Notes: generated by a model from the letters alone, not told the origin. Positions 24,897 to 36,697 are shown, counted from the stretch's first letter. The stretch: 64,000 bases of DNA from Blakeslea trispora (GCA_025331445.1 JAIWNE010000048.1:62001-126000); one strand, 5' to 3'. Made by a program: numbers and translations.

Positions 24897-26529
24897 ATGC
24901 CGCTCAAGGATAATTATGACAGAAACACAGAAGATTATGGTTATGAGCATATAGGCTCGCCGATGTCTCGGAATACGAATGGTCGTCGACATAGCGAACG
25001 AGAAATTGCACCTCTTCTCACTTTATACCCAAGAAACTCGGTGTCTGAGCCTCTTTTGTCAGACGAAGATGAAAAGAGTATAGAGGACGATTTAGAATTG
25101 ACTTCTCCTCGACTTGCTTCTAGAACTCGATGTGGAGCAATTCGATCATGCTTTAAGACAAACACTCATTATGATCAAAACGAAAAAGGTAGACATCGAA
25201 CAACTTGCTGCCTTGTCCGAAAAAAGGCTTGCTTAGTAGTAAGCATCCTTAGTATCTTAGTAAGCACCTTGGTCTTTTTCATTTTTTCTCTTGTTTATTT
25301 TTCGCCTGTTTCGATACCTGTCAATTTTTTGGATCAGTCCTTGACATACACACCCCGTCTATTAACACTGAACATATTCATGAGGCCACCTGGTATCAAA
25401 AATAATGAGAACGACTATAAAAATGATCGCTTAGAATACATCATCCACAACATTCTGCCATCTTATGACATCATTACTATCCAAGAAGCATTTGCATTCG
25501 CTAATCGACGCATTGATCATCTATTAGCCGCTGCCTTTGACCAAGGCTTTCACTACCATATATCTTCTCCTAGGCATTATCCTTGGGAGTTGGCTGGTGA
25601 TGGTGGACTTCTTATTCTATCGAGGTTCCCTATTAAGAAAGCAGATGTGACTGAATTTCCAAGAGGCATTCACTCAGATTGGTATGTTATAAAGAGCTAC
25701 AAGAAAAGAAATGAATTGCTTATGTTTTTTCTTAAAAAAAAAAAAGGCTTTCTTTTAAAGGAGCACTTCATGCACTTATCCAGATTAATACAACATTGTT
25801 ACATGTCTATACAACACACACACAAGCTTCTTATGATCATGGTGGTAAACTAAATTTTGATGACACTCAGGTGCGATTGAGTCAATTTGCACTCGTACAC
25901 AATTTTATGTTTCAAACAGCCAAAAATGACAGCTATCCTATTTTACTCATGGGAGATTTAAATGTGGATGCTGCAGTACATAACGGCAGCCCTATAGATA
26001 TACCATCCATCAATAGTTCCTTACCTTATGACATGATGATGGATGTCTTGAAAGGAAAAGGAACCAACCTTAGTTTGATTACTGATATACCATCAGGTCA
26101 AAACCAGATACAGTATGCAAGTGCTTGGCCATTAACTAATTTGACTGACGTTGTGTACAATACCTTTGGATATCACCCTGTCACATTTGGAGACTATCAT
26201 CGACTTGAAAATAGCACACTTGTACCTTCGGAAACTGTTTTGACCAGTCACAATCAACTACTAACTGTCCAAAGTATTGATCGAATGTTATGGCTAGGCA
26301 ATCGTGGCCAAGAAAACACAAACATAAGGCCATGCAATGTTACTGTAGAGCCGTTTTTTGTTGATAAATCTCTCCATTTACCATTCACCCAAATCTCAGG
26401 TAAGTTTTTTTCTGGGCCATCTTTTGCTCTTATATCGGTCCCGTTTGAGATACAAGAGACGTATACTCATTTTCTCTTTGAAAAAATCTAGATCATTATG
26501 GACTGAGTGCTCTGTTGTGTCAAGATTGA
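24897..26529 (+). CDS. Neutral-sphingomyelinase-like membrane phosphodiesterase (DNase I-fold)
   Basis: Predicted Mg2+-dependent hydrolase of sphingomyelin or inositol-phosphosphingolipids, releasing ceramide. Exons 24897-25681, 25747-26399 and 26492-26529; 1476 nt, 491 residues. After a Ser/acidic cytosolic N-terminus of about 110 residues comes one membrane segment (about 111-136, VVSILSILVSTLVFFIFSLV), so the catalytic domain likely faces the lumen or outside. Catalytic blocks in order: LLTLNIFMRPPG, IITIQEAF with the metal Glu, GDGGLLILSRFPI, YTTHTQASY, LLMGDLNVDA and the final DHYGLSA with the catalytic His. The last block sits in the 38-nt exon 3. The nearest ATG to the CT tract was chosen as start. 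The substrate class is inferred from the family. Confidence 0.85.
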
Positions 26530-26725
26530 TGTTTGGTACAGACCATTCTCTAAAAAACAGAAGAATTCTCTTTTCTATTACAGTTGTTTCCTTTGTTTAT
26601 ACATAAACCGTTTTGCTCATCCATGTAGATAGAAATCAATAAATTGTGCTCTATTTGTCTATTCATTTTTTTTTATTCATCGTAGTGCCCTTTTAAGCGA
26701 TTTCCAGCAGATGTAACCAAGGCTA

Positions 26726-27883
26726 TCATCTTAGGCCGACTGCTTTATAAACTTGCTCCATGGTCTCTTCTGCAACTCTGTTTGCTCTTTCAGCGCCTTC
26801 GTCAAGAACCTGCTTAACATAGCCTTGGTCTTTTTGTAACCTTAATAATTCTGTCTGAATTGGCTCCAACTTTTCTATGATAGCATCTGCGACTCTGTTC
26901 TTGAAGTCTTTCGTGCTGCTTACATCTCTACATTCTTTCACGGCATCCTCTATTTCGATGTCACGCATGGCAGCATAGATACTCAATAAATTAGAGATAC
27001 CAGGACGCTCGACTGGATCAAATGTGATGCCACGAATACTGTCAGTAGTAGCTTTAGAAATCTTTGACTTGATGAGTTGGGGATCATCTATCAGGTTTAG
27101 ACGAGAAAAGTCAGAAGGATCAGACTTTGACATTTTCGAGGTTGGTTCACGTAATGACATGACACGCTTAGCAGCAGGAGGAACAATCACATTTGGTTTC
27201 GGGAAAGTGTATCCAAATGTCTTGTTAAATACGCCTGCGATGTCTCTAGCTAATTCAAGATGCTGTATTTGGTCTTCTCCAACAGGTACATGCGTCCCCT
27301 TGTATAACAAGATATCAGCTGCCTGCAATACAGGATAATCAAACAAACCCATTCTTAAACCTGAAGTCAACGTTTCATCAGCCAGTGATTGTGCGTGGCC
27401 TGCGGAAGAACCCTTTTCCATCTTGGATTTCCATTGTGTCATACGTCCCAACCAACCCACAGGCGTTATACAGTTGAATATCCAAGCAAGCTCAGTATGT
27501 GATCTAACTCGACTTTGTTCAAACAAGACAGATCGTTTGGGATCGACACCACATGCCAAAAGCGTTGCTGCTACATCCAACTTGGCCTGTCGTAAAATAT
27601 CTGGCTTTTGTGGCATGGTGATGGCATGAAGATCGACAATGCTATAATAATTCAAAGGAAGTTCACCTGTGATAGGATCAGCTTCTTGAAGACGGGCCCA
27701 GTTGGCTAAAGCACCTAGATAGTTGCCGAGATGAGGTGTGCCTGTGGGCTGGATACCTGAAAATACTCTAGGGGTTTTCTTTACAACGTGTGTAGTCAAC
27801 GATCGCTAATCTCACCAATGAATAAGAAAGCTTGTTTTGACTGACATCACTCCACAACTTGTTACCTTTATTAAGGTATTCAT
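26726..27883 (-). CDS. MSW1: Tryptophan--tRNA ligase, mitochondrial type
   Basis: Charges tRNA-Trp, most likely in mitochondria. Exon 1 (27866-27883) is only 18 nt (MNTLIK) and joins in phase across a 60-nt intron to exon 2 (26726-27805); 365 residues. Class I signatures: PTGTPHLGNYLGA (HIGH-like) and SKMSKSDPS (KMSKS). VGWLGRMTQWKSK, GEDQIQHLELARDIA and FDYPVLQAADILLY are typical of bacterial/mitochondrial TrpRS. The N-terminus MNTLIKRSLTTHVVKK is basic, hydroxylated and without acids, as expected of a mitochondrial targeting peptide. The tiny first exon is my inference; without it the frame has no ATG before the catalytic core. Confidence 0.9.
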
Positions 27884-28593
27884 TACTCGAGCTTTTTTTT
27901 TTACAGTAAAGAAAAGTGAAAAAAAAAAAAACGAAGCTTGATATTTTTTTTTGTACCCGACACTAGTCCAGATAAGCATGCGCCTGTCAGTCAAGAGGCT
28001 TGTAGTCAACCATCCATGTTATATCTGTCTTGAGAGACCATACTTACTCATTTAAACAAGCTATTGACAAAAATCAATATAACTGTCCTTTAATACAAAC
28101 AATGGAAATGTGAAAATAGTGAATGTTTATTCTTCAACTACATGTTATTGATGATCACATCTCAAGGCTAGAACTATTGAAGTGCTAAGGCATCGCCTTG
28201 CTTCATCCCAAAAATAAGCATCAAGAAAATCTCGTTATGATCTCATATGAGGAGCATTACACTTTTCTCACTACAACCTGATAGTTAAGATACGAAGACA
28301 GGGGAAAGACGTCTTCGTCTGCCATAGATTGTATTCAGTAAGACAGGATTGCGACAGGTTACAAAAAGTCAAAGCTATTTACAACAAGAAAGTTTTCCTA
28401 ATCTTTCTATTTTCTTCACTTGAAATTTAAACACCTTAAGACTGGGCTCAAGCAAAAAGGAAAAAAAGACAACATCTCCCTTTTGTGAATCAACATGTTG
28501 ACTGCATACAAAGCTTGGTTAACAATAGATAGATAGACTTTTTTTATTTCTTTTATTTAAACGGATACAGCTAGCTAAATTTCATAGACTATC
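27884..28593. other. Intergenic region
   Basis: About 700 bp with no gene seen. The right part is the 3' flank of the urease accessory gene, the left part the promoter of the Trp-tRNA synthetase gene (T-tract near 27890-27902). Confidence 0.5.
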
Positions 28594-29812
28594 TTACAAA
28601 GATTCTTTGGCAGCACCACTTGCACGCCATTCACCTAAAATAAGTGAAATAATTTCATCCATACCGACGCCATTCTTGACTTGAGCAAAAACAGTTGGAC
28701 CATCCCCTCTACAAGTATACAGTTAGTATTTTACGATGTACAATTCCTGTTGTTCTTCACCTCATCTTCTTAGCATCACGAGCCATGACATCAAGATCTG
28801 CGCCCACAATAGGTGCTAAATCTGTCTTGTTGACAATCAACAGATCGCTTTGAGTGATACCAGGACCTAGTTTTTTTTTCTAATAAGTATCTGCTTGTCT
28901 ATCATCATCTCAGAGAGGCTTACCGCCTTTTCTGGGGACTTTGTCTCCACCAGCAACATCAATTACATAAATAATATAATCAGCTAAAAAAAAATCCTGC
29001 AATGTTAGACAAAAAAAAAAGTGTTGATAAGATAACGGAATATACCTAGTTCTCGGCTACACAAAGAAGGTCAGTCAAAAGAAAAAAAAAGCAACAATCA
29101 CATTTTAAGCAAACTTTACCTGTAATTAGCAGCCAAGTTATCGCCACCTGATTCGATGAGTAGCAGTTGTGTATCGAACTTGCTATGGAGAGTTTCCAGA
29201 GCATTGAGATTAGCAGAAACATCCTCACTAAAGACTTTGCATTAGCTTGACAATATCTTTTTTTTGTCAAATTGAATTACCGAATAGCCTTTTAAAGCAA
29301 AAGATTAGAAAGAGTCGCGTAAGTACCAAAAAAAAAGAGCTATACACTTACAGCATGAGGACAACCACCTGTTTCAATAGCAGCAATACGATCAGTAGGT
29401 AAAGCAGCATTACGAATCAAAAACTCAGTGTCTTCCTTTGTGAAAATATCGTTGGTGACAGCAGCAAGGGAATATTGATCACGAAGGCGCTGACATAAAG
29501 CCAACATCAATGCAGTCTTTCCTGAACCAACAGGCCTAAAGCACAAGTTTACCCAACTGATCATCGGCTATACTCCATTTACCTTACTTACCCTCCAATA
29601 CCAACTGTGAATGCTCTTTCTGACCAATCGCGGTTATCGTAGATAGCCTTAGGGCGCTCCTGATACAATCCAGGAGAGTCCATTTGTTCATGAGTGTGTC
29701 CGTGACCATGAGCATCATGACCACCATGACTATGTACGTGCCCGTCACCATGATCATGAATAGAAGGAACACTGGATGAGACATGTTCTTCGAAGCGACA
29801 AGTATTAGCCAT
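28594..29812 (-). CDS. ureG: Urease accessory GTPase UreG with His-rich N-terminus
   Basis: GTPase that drives nickel insertion into urease. Eight exons: 29592-29812, 29352-29535, 29281-29288, 29120-29227, 29046-29056, 28924-28983, 28761-28866, 28594-28708; 813 nt, 270 residues, in frame at every join. The N-terminus (to about residue 45) holds a His cluster ([20 protein letters not shown]), a probable nickel store. The P-loop is GPVGSGKT, followed by [16 protein letters not shown], the metal-binding [53 protein letters not shown] and a C-terminus ending LGEWRASGA. Exons 3 and 5 are only 8 and 11 nt. They supply Ala-Ile-Arg of the CPHAAIRED motif and Arg-Glu-Leu of the helix before YIIYVID, so skipping either breaks the protein. 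The urease gene is not in the window. Confidence 0.94.
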
Positions 29813-30242
29813 TTTTATATATATGCAAATTAAGTTCAAACGAAAGAAGAAAGAAACACATTCATAAAAAAAAATTGATGCTTTATTTAAGCTGGTCTGT
29901 GTGAGAAAGTTGTACTAATTGATGACATCTGTCAGTATGAAGATCGATAAGCAACTGTGGCAATTTAAGCTTTAAGGTACACAAACTTTTTCTGCGGTTT
30001 TTCAAATCCAAAACAATATGCTTAAAGGGGAAAAAAGTACAGCAAGAACCTCACCCTTAATCTTTGTTCTAACTCGGAAAACAATGAATCGTTGCAGCAG
30101 AACTTCTTTCTTTTTTGGTCCTCACAAGAATATAGGCTTTAATGACTCTTTTCTTTACGCTTTTTTTTTGGTTATGCAACATGAGATTGTTTAGAGAAAT
30201 GAAATTTGAACACTTTGTTTTATTCAATGTAAGTTGCTTAAA
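29813..30242. other. Intergenic region, ureG promoter side
   Basis: 430 bp AT-rich spacer holding the presumed ureG promoter and the 3' flank of the orphan gene. No further gene seen. Confidence 0.5.
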
Positions 30243-31313
30243 TCAATGCACAAGTAAGCTTTTACCTAGAATGGCAAGGCTTTGCAGTGGTTTCCTTTTA
30301 TACAAAGTATCAAAGGCCTCCTTTGGAAGTTCAGGTATAGTAAGCTGGCCATCTTCAGCGATTTCACATATTATAAAATCCATACAATCGTTTATGTTTT
30401 CTTGGCAAATGCAGTAATAATCTTGTTTATAAACAATGATGACAATACTTAATTGTGTGGTAGATACTTTTATAAGCAACAAAATAAAATCATCAATTGG
30501 GATGGGCTTATCACTGTCGCTTGGCCACCAACTTTCAGGTACCTGGCTTGGATCATCAAATTCACACCACAACGAGACAAACAGTTTAAACTTCATACAG
30601 TTAGTTTGATTGTGATTGAATTTTTGCCGAAATTGAGCAAAATACTCTTGTTGGTCACCATTCAGCAAGTCAATATTGGCTTGAACACTAAGAGGTTTAT
30701 CGAAATCTTGAAAGTGGATCATACATCGACTTAAGTCAAAGAACGCTTGTATTTGCTCCTGATGTCGTAGATCTCTTAAGGAGTCTAGCTGGAAATGAAA
30801 ATCAAGGCTATACAAGCACTCGATCGGCTGTGAATAAATCAACAATGTTTTGAGCGTCTTTCTAGCGCTCATGATTAGATTGAGATGATGAACACGAACT
30901 CTGAGGTACTGAGGTATATAATTGGGCCTGTAGAGCATGATGTTTGTCCTATAAATATTTGCTATTGCTTCAAGGTGGTAATGTGTAATGTCGGTAATTG
31001 AGAGAAAAGGCAAGACACTTTCACAATAGATAGAAGAGAGCTGATAGACAAGTGAGAACATGAATTCAGACTTTTGTGCAAGAAGGTAGTCAGTCACAAT
31101 TCTCCAGCATTCCAAGTTGAGTTTTTGGGTGATCTGAAGCAGATGCCAGCTCATGTCGTTCTTGTAAGAGTGAACGTGATGACGAGGTATCCAGGATAAA
31201 GGGTCAGGCCTGAATATGCGTATATTCTGGTCGTTTTCTGTAACACAGCATATGATGTTTCGAAGTCTCGAGATATGATTCTCTTGCTCTTTGATGCACT
31301 GTATAGTTTTCAT
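30243..31313 (-). CDS. Hypothetical protein, single exon, 356 residues
   Basis: I do not recognise this protein. It is an uninterrupted ATG-started frame, long enough in AT-rich DNA to be real. The sequence is rich in Leu, Ile, His and Asp, with helical stretches (LECWRIVTDYLLAQKSEFMF, YLRVRVHHLNLIMSARKTL). A Trp-containing acidic patch (EFDDPSQVPESWWPSDSD) comes in the second half. There is no signal peptide and no clear membrane segment. The N-terminal LECWRIVTDYL is reminiscent of an F-box-like helix but too weak to call. It could be a lineage-specific gene or an old element-derived gene. Confidence 0.6.
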   Translation of the reverse strand: MKTIQCIKEQENHISRLRNIICCVTENDQNIRIFRPDPLSWIPRHHVHSYKNDMSWHLLQITQKLNLECWRIVTDYLLAQKSEFMFSLVYQLSSIYCESVLPFLSITDITHYHLEAIANIYRTNIMLYRPNYIPQYLRVRVHHLNLIMSARKTLKTLLIYSQPIECLYSLDFHFQLDSLRDLRHQEQIQAFFDLSRCMIHFQDFDKPLSVQANIDLLNGDQQEYFAQFRQKFNHNQTNCMKFKLFVSLWCEFDDPSQVPESWWPSDSDKPIPIDDFILLLIKVSTTQLSIVIIVYKQDYYCICQENINDCMDFIICEIAEDGQLTIPELPKEAFDTLYKRKPLQSLAILGKSLLVH

Positions 31314-31634
31314 TTAGAGCCAATTGACAATAAAGAGTAAAAATCATGCTCAAGCAATTGTATCCTCAATATTACTTTCTCATTGGCCAGACCTCATCAT
31401 TATTTGTAATTCAGATCTTTTTCTAAAGGGCGATTCAGGCTCTATTTTTTTTTTTTTTGCTTTAGAGAGGGAGAGTGGATTACTCGCCTTACTGTCTGCT
31501 CAGCCCTTTCAACTCATATTTCATTGTATCAAAAAAAAAAATTTAAGGAGTGTTCGCTTGCTTTCGTTTCAGACAATCAAATTCGCCACACTTATTTTTT
31601 GAAACAAAGAAAAGCTACAGAGCAAAAACGCTGA
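31314..31634. other. Intergenic region
   Basis: 320 bp, T-rich, between the orphan gene start and the Tc1 transposase relic. No terminal inverted repeat of the transposon could be recognised here. Confidence 0.4.
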
Positions 31635-32804
31635 ATGAGCTGCACGTTAAGAGAAAATCGAAGGGGGGGATGGGCCATGATGATGACTATGGAGGAATGG
31701 ACAAAAACAGAAAGTATTCCGTGTAGTGAGTGTAGAGCAAAATTTCGTTGCACATCATTATTTTATCTTATTTTTTCACGGACCTCACAAAAATCTGTAT
31801 TTAAAGACACTGTGGGGAGTACTTATTGGCTTAAGGAAGCAAGTTTTTCTTTAGTCAACCCAGGTGATATGGTTGGTGGTGCCAAGATCAGGTACAAAGA
31901 AGTCGTCGACCAAATCAAGAAACCTAGATCACCAGTGTAAAACGAATCACCTGGACGACCCAAAGTTTTGTCAGAAAGAGATTTGAATCATCTTGAATTG
32001 ATTGTAAGACACTATTCTTTTGCTTCTTACAACCAAATAAATTTCAAGCTCAAGTCGATTCGCAGTAACACTTTAGTAAGCTACTTGAAAGATATGGGCC
32101 TTGCATTATACTTCGCAGCTCATAAGTCAAAACTGTCTGAAGTAAACAGGCTTAAGCGACTTCGATGGGCCAAAGAAAGGGTCAATTGGCCATTCGAGAG
32201 TTGGAGACGTGTTGTGTGGTCCGATGAGTCACGGTTCACTGTGGAAGGTTATCGGGGAGGAGCCAGAGTGCTCCAAAAGCTCGGCGAAAGGTACCAAGAG
32301 CAATATATTGTGCCTACAACAAAGTGGGGCAAAGGAAGTGGGATGATTTGGGGCTGTTTTTGGGCTGTCGGTTTCGGGCCTTTGGTCTTGTGTGATAGCT
32401 CTGTAAATCAGGATGCTTACGTCAACATCCTGGTCAAGAACTTCATGCCATGGCTCATTGAATTGAGCGAGAAGGAGGACCAGGACTTCATACTGCAAGA
32501 AGACGGCGCTACATGCCATACAGGTAAGTATGCAACACGGTGGAAAGACACACATCAAATCACCCGCTTTGATTTCTGGCCACCACAAAGTCCTGATCTC
32601 AATCCAATTGAGCATATTTGGAGCTCATTGGATAAGCTCATTCAAGAAAAGAGGCCAGACGTAAACAATGCTAAGCAATTGGAGTCGGCTCTGAAGGAAG
32701 CTTGGGCGCAGATCAGCGTTGACCTTGCAACACGCTTGGTCGAAAGCATGAAGGATCGCTGTCAGGCAGTTATTGATGCCAAAGGTGGTCCAACCAAATA
32801 TTAA
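31635..32804 (+). pseudogene. Tc1/mariner-superfamily transposase, one in-frame stop
   Basis: DDE transposase relic. The DNA-binding half is decayed; only a stretch around GGAKIRYKEVVDQIKKPRSP and the GRPKVLSERD hinge is recognisable. A TAA at 31938-31940 interrupts the frame, which continues in the same frame to 32804. The catalytic half is intact: VVWSDESRFT (first Asp), LQEDGATCHTG (second Asp) and WPPQSPDLNPIEHIWS (Glu, DDxE). WAKERVNW and MIWGCFW are classic Tc1 blocks. With a single nonsense codon it was probably active recently, or the 5' part is missing a spliced exon. The terminal repeats were not identified. Confidence 0.85.
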
Positions 32805-33023
32805 AAAAGATTGTCTTAATTCTTTAACACTATGATTTGAGCTGCATTCCTGAAAATAAGAGACCTTCTTGGGCTTACTATGTTTATTGCATAATACAGT
32901 ATGCTTTTCGGTATTTCAAGAAATTATATTTGAATGGACCTTTTTTATGTGTAATACGCAAATACAGCTTTCTCACTGTAGAAAATGATGCAAGATTTTC
33001 TTTGTCAAGAATTGTAAATAGGA

Positions 33024-33736
33024 TACAGTAGCCACTCGACTTTAGATTGTTTGATTTAAGAGTATGCTCAATATAAGAGTGCACTTTTCGATAATATAAA
33101 CACTCTTAAACAAAGCGACCAATTTGGGAGGTTCTAAGATGCCATCATTTCAAGAATTCTTCAAAAAGTGCGGGTGTAAAAATGAGAGAAAGCGAACGAG
33201 TCAAACCAAGTATTGAAACTGTTATGACTGAAGAGATGAGTGGTTTTTATGACAAAATTGTTTAAATAAGCAAAAAAAAAAGCGTCTGTCTTGACAGATA
33301 ATTATCTAAACTCAAATAGAAAACAAAAGAGGGATATTATAAGCTTAGACGTTAAATTTGCATTGAAAAGATAAAAGAGTTTGAACAAGGCCGGGGAATC
33401 TGAAGTAACTCAAATGCTGGATATTTCGGAAAACATCATAGAAGGACTAATAGAGGAAGAGAAACCAATTGAAGGAATAAATGAGCTTGGGTTCTATAGA
33501 CCTGCTGAAAAGCTAGGTAAATCCCTGCATATCAAAGATATTCGAATCAATACTGCCATCTTGGAGGTCATTGGAAGTATGCCATTGGATGATGATGAGA
33601 AGAGCAACGTATTCGTGCTTGGGATAAACTGGTTAAAATAGTTGCTTGATTTAAGAGTTTGTGTATGCTCGAGAGATGTACTCTTATATTGAGCCTACCC
33701 TTATATCAAGCACCCTTAAATCGAGCAAATACTGTA
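33024..33736. mobile_element. 713-bp TIR element with TACAGTA ends
   Basis: The left end (TACAGTAGCCACTCGACTTT, then TTTGATTTAAGAGTATGCTC AATATAAGAG) matches the reverse complement of the right end (TACAGTATTTGCTCGATTTA, then CTCAATATAAGAGTAC) over about 60-70 imperfect bases. Ends of TA plus CAGTA suggest Tc1/pogo-type insertion at TA. Inside is an open frame at 33381-33641 (86 residues, rich in Glu and Ile) that I cannot identify and whose ATG is at 33381 or absent. A 73-bp relative lies at 37086. Confidence 0.7.
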
Positions 33737-34998
33737 GGCAGTGTCGTTAAACGCGGCTTTTAGTCAAAACATTGATTAAAATTTCTTTTGCAGGTGATGT
33801 TGGTTATATGATGGCGATTAGAAAAGTTGCTTTAGTATATGCGACATGTCACATTGGCAGTTCAGCGCTTCCTGTCTCTTCTTCTCGTCACTTCAAGATT
33901 TAAGCAAACATTGAATTTACTATTTTCTTTTAGTCATCAACATTTCAAATTGAGAAGAACTCTCGGTTTCTATTGTCGTCGTCAAGCGAACAACCAAGTA
34001 TTAAACATGTGTAAATGCAGCAATGCTCCTGCCAAGCGCTCGTTGAGCCTTGGAACCTTTTTTAGTCCCAGAAAAAGAGGTCAAATGAGAGCTCTTCAGA
34101 AACTATTATCATTGAATGGGACGAAGATGATGAAACAAATAAAAAAATCAACCCCTCTATTCCCCTTCTTCTGCTGTTCCTATTTTCTTCATTAGAGTAC
34201 AAATATTTATATCATTTATAAAAATTTATCAAAACATTAAAGCAGATCGATCAAATCAGTGTAGCCTATATTAGTAAGTATATACCTCTCACACGAGTAT
34301 ACTTTAATAGACAGTTTGCTTTATATCATGAGTATTCTCTTCCGAAATATAATGGTAAACACTACATGTAGTAATCTCAAGTTCCGTGTCACTCTTAAAT
34401 GACCGACTTACATTCCTTTTGGTTCTCAATATAAGCTATTTTTTTACCATGTCAAGTTCAAGTGTTGCTCAAATAGAAAGAACAAGCATGCTGGCAAATG
34501 CGAGACCAGTTTATGTTGACAAATTTAGCAGCTTACTGAAGGATCTTATCATGTCTTGATCTGTTACAATATAATCAAGAATAAAATCGTAATTCATCCA
34601 TAGCTATATATGTACAATTGACATTTAGTATACCTGAATAGGTAGGACAAACCTGCTAAGACTACTGATATGAATGTTGATATCTGAAACGATGAATATG
34701 CGCAAAGACGCTTATTTCTACTTCTTATCACAAAAGGGGACCTTTTTAGATTGTGAGTCCGGTTGGGAATTTTATTGCAGTAAAATCGTGTCTAACCACT
34801 AAGAAGACTTGATGTAACATTAGATGTTCGCATAAAGATGAAGTTCCTCCGAGCAAGTTTCCCACGGCTATGGCACAAATATTTGATTTTAATCCCACAC
34901 ATCTTTATTTTTTTTCTTTTTCTTTTCTTTGCTCAGAGACGCAAATTACATCTGTAAAGAAAAAAGAAGAACTCAATAACTGTCCGCTCCTGCCTATT
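33737..34998. other. Intergenic region
   Basis: 1.26 kb, AT-rich. An open frame at 33839-34195 (+) has no family features and is not called. The last 140 bp, with a T/CT-rich tract at 34906-34935, form the likely promoter of the E2 gene. Confidence 0.5.
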
Positions 34999-36611
34999 AT
35001 GTACTCCAGATCATTTGCAAAGATTTCTTCTTTCACATCATCGCCCCTGAGACGAGCATTTCTCACGGTAATTTTTTTTAAAGATAAAATTATGTTGGTC
35101 CCTGTTTTGACTTGTTTTTTATTTGGTTCGTAGCCAAACTATCATCAACCGTTTGGTGCTCGTAGCTTCCATTACTCACTTGGATTACAGGCAGTAAAGC
35201 CATTTCTGTTGGCAGATATTGGTGAAGGCATCACCGAATGTGAAGTGATTCAATGGTATTTGTTATTTGCGTTTGACATCAATTATTGTGTTCTGTATTT
35301 TGCTCATACCATAGACACACAACTGTTAGGTTTGTCGAGCCCGGGTCTTCTGTTAACGAGTTTGACAAGATTTGCGAGGTTCAGTCAGACAAAGCATCGG
35401 TAGAGATATCTTCGCGTTTTACAGGCAAAATTTTGAAGCTGCACTATGGACTTAATGATATTGCCAAAGTTGGATCGCCTTTAGTAGACATCGAGACAAA
35501 GGAGGAGGAAGCTCAAGACGCTAGTCTGTCTGAGGCCCCAATCAATAGTATACCTAACGAAGCAAGCGGTCAATTCAAAACACAAAAGCCATCTGAATCT
35601 TCTCAAGTTTCAAAGATAGACCATAGTAATACATCTGCACTCGCTACTCCAGCCGTTAGAAAATTAGCAAAAGAAAAAGGAATAGACATCACAGCCATTA
35701 AAGGTTCTGGTAAAGAGGGAAGGATTCTTAAAGAGGACATCTTGTCGTTCAAGTCAGAAGCGCAACCAGTTGTTCAAACAAGTATGTATATAATACAAAA
35801 TATTTACACAGCCAACAGATTGCTTGCTAACTCTTTTGCTGTTTAAGCCTCTACCAATGAAAAAGCTTCAGGAAACATAATAGGCAGCACAAAGGCTCTT
35901 ACAAGCATTCAAAAAGCGATGTTTAAATCTATGACTCGATCTTTGGACATTCCTCAATTAGGTTACAAAGATGAGATTGAGCTTGATTCCACTACCAAAT
36001 ATCGCACTGCACTCAACCAGCATATTGCTAATCATCCTCATCTCTACCCTTTCAAGAAGATGACCTATTTGCCTATTTTCGTTAAATGTCTTTCGATTGC
36101 ATTAAGCCATTATCCTATCATCAACGCTAAACTTTCAGGTGACCTTTCTGATGTCAATTCCATCAAAATTGAATATATGGACTCGCACAATATTGGTATT
36201 GCCATGGACACACCACAGGGTTTGATTGTTCCTAATGTGAAAAATGTACAAGACAAGACCATCTTTGAGATTGCATCAGAAATCCATCGCTTGTCTGAAC
36301 TGGGTAAAGCAAGCGCCATTCCAATGGCAGACTTGAAGGGTGCCACTATCACAATATCTAACATTGGAACAATCGGTGGATCATATGCTAATCCGGTTAT
36401 CATCTCCTCTGAAATGGCTATTGTAGCTCTTGGAAGAATGCAAAAGCTACCTCGATTCGATGAACATGACAATGTAATCCCTCGACAAGTTATGCCTGTT
36501 AGTTGGTCCGCTGATCATAGAATTATTGATGGCGCCACCATCGCTCGCTTTGGAAATCATTGGAAAAATCTTATTGAGAACCCTGCTTTGTTGGCGAGTG
36601 AACTCCGCTAA
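34999..36611 (+). CDS. DBT: Dihydrolipoyl transacylase E2 of branched-chain 2-oxo-acid dehydrogenase
   Basis: Core of the mitochondrial complex that oxidises the keto acids of Leu, Ile and Val. Exons 34999-35067, 35134-35255, 35330-35781, 35848-36611; 1407 nt, 468 residues. The basic Ser-rich N-terminus ([20 protein letters not shown]) is a mitochondrial targeting peptide. The lipoyl domain has [16 protein letters not shown] and the lipoyl-lysine in [10 protein letters not shown] (about Lys85). The subunit-binding domain is [20 protein letters not shown]. The catalytic domain has [19 protein letters not shown] and ends with [12 protein letters not shown] carrying the catalytic His (about 438) and Asp. 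DIGEGI and the N-terminal placement of a single lipoyl domain favour branched-chain E2 over pyruvate E2. Confidence 0.94.
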
Positions 36612-36697
36612 TCAACAGCTAGATAACACTATTTTAGACAATAAACTAGGTTTGAACAACTAATGGCCTTTTGCTTCGAGTCAAAAAGACGATGGTC

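Noticed and set aside
33839..34195. 118-codon open frame upstream of the E2 gene
   Set aside because: Begins in an AT-rich spacer, composition unlike neighbouring proteins, no motif.
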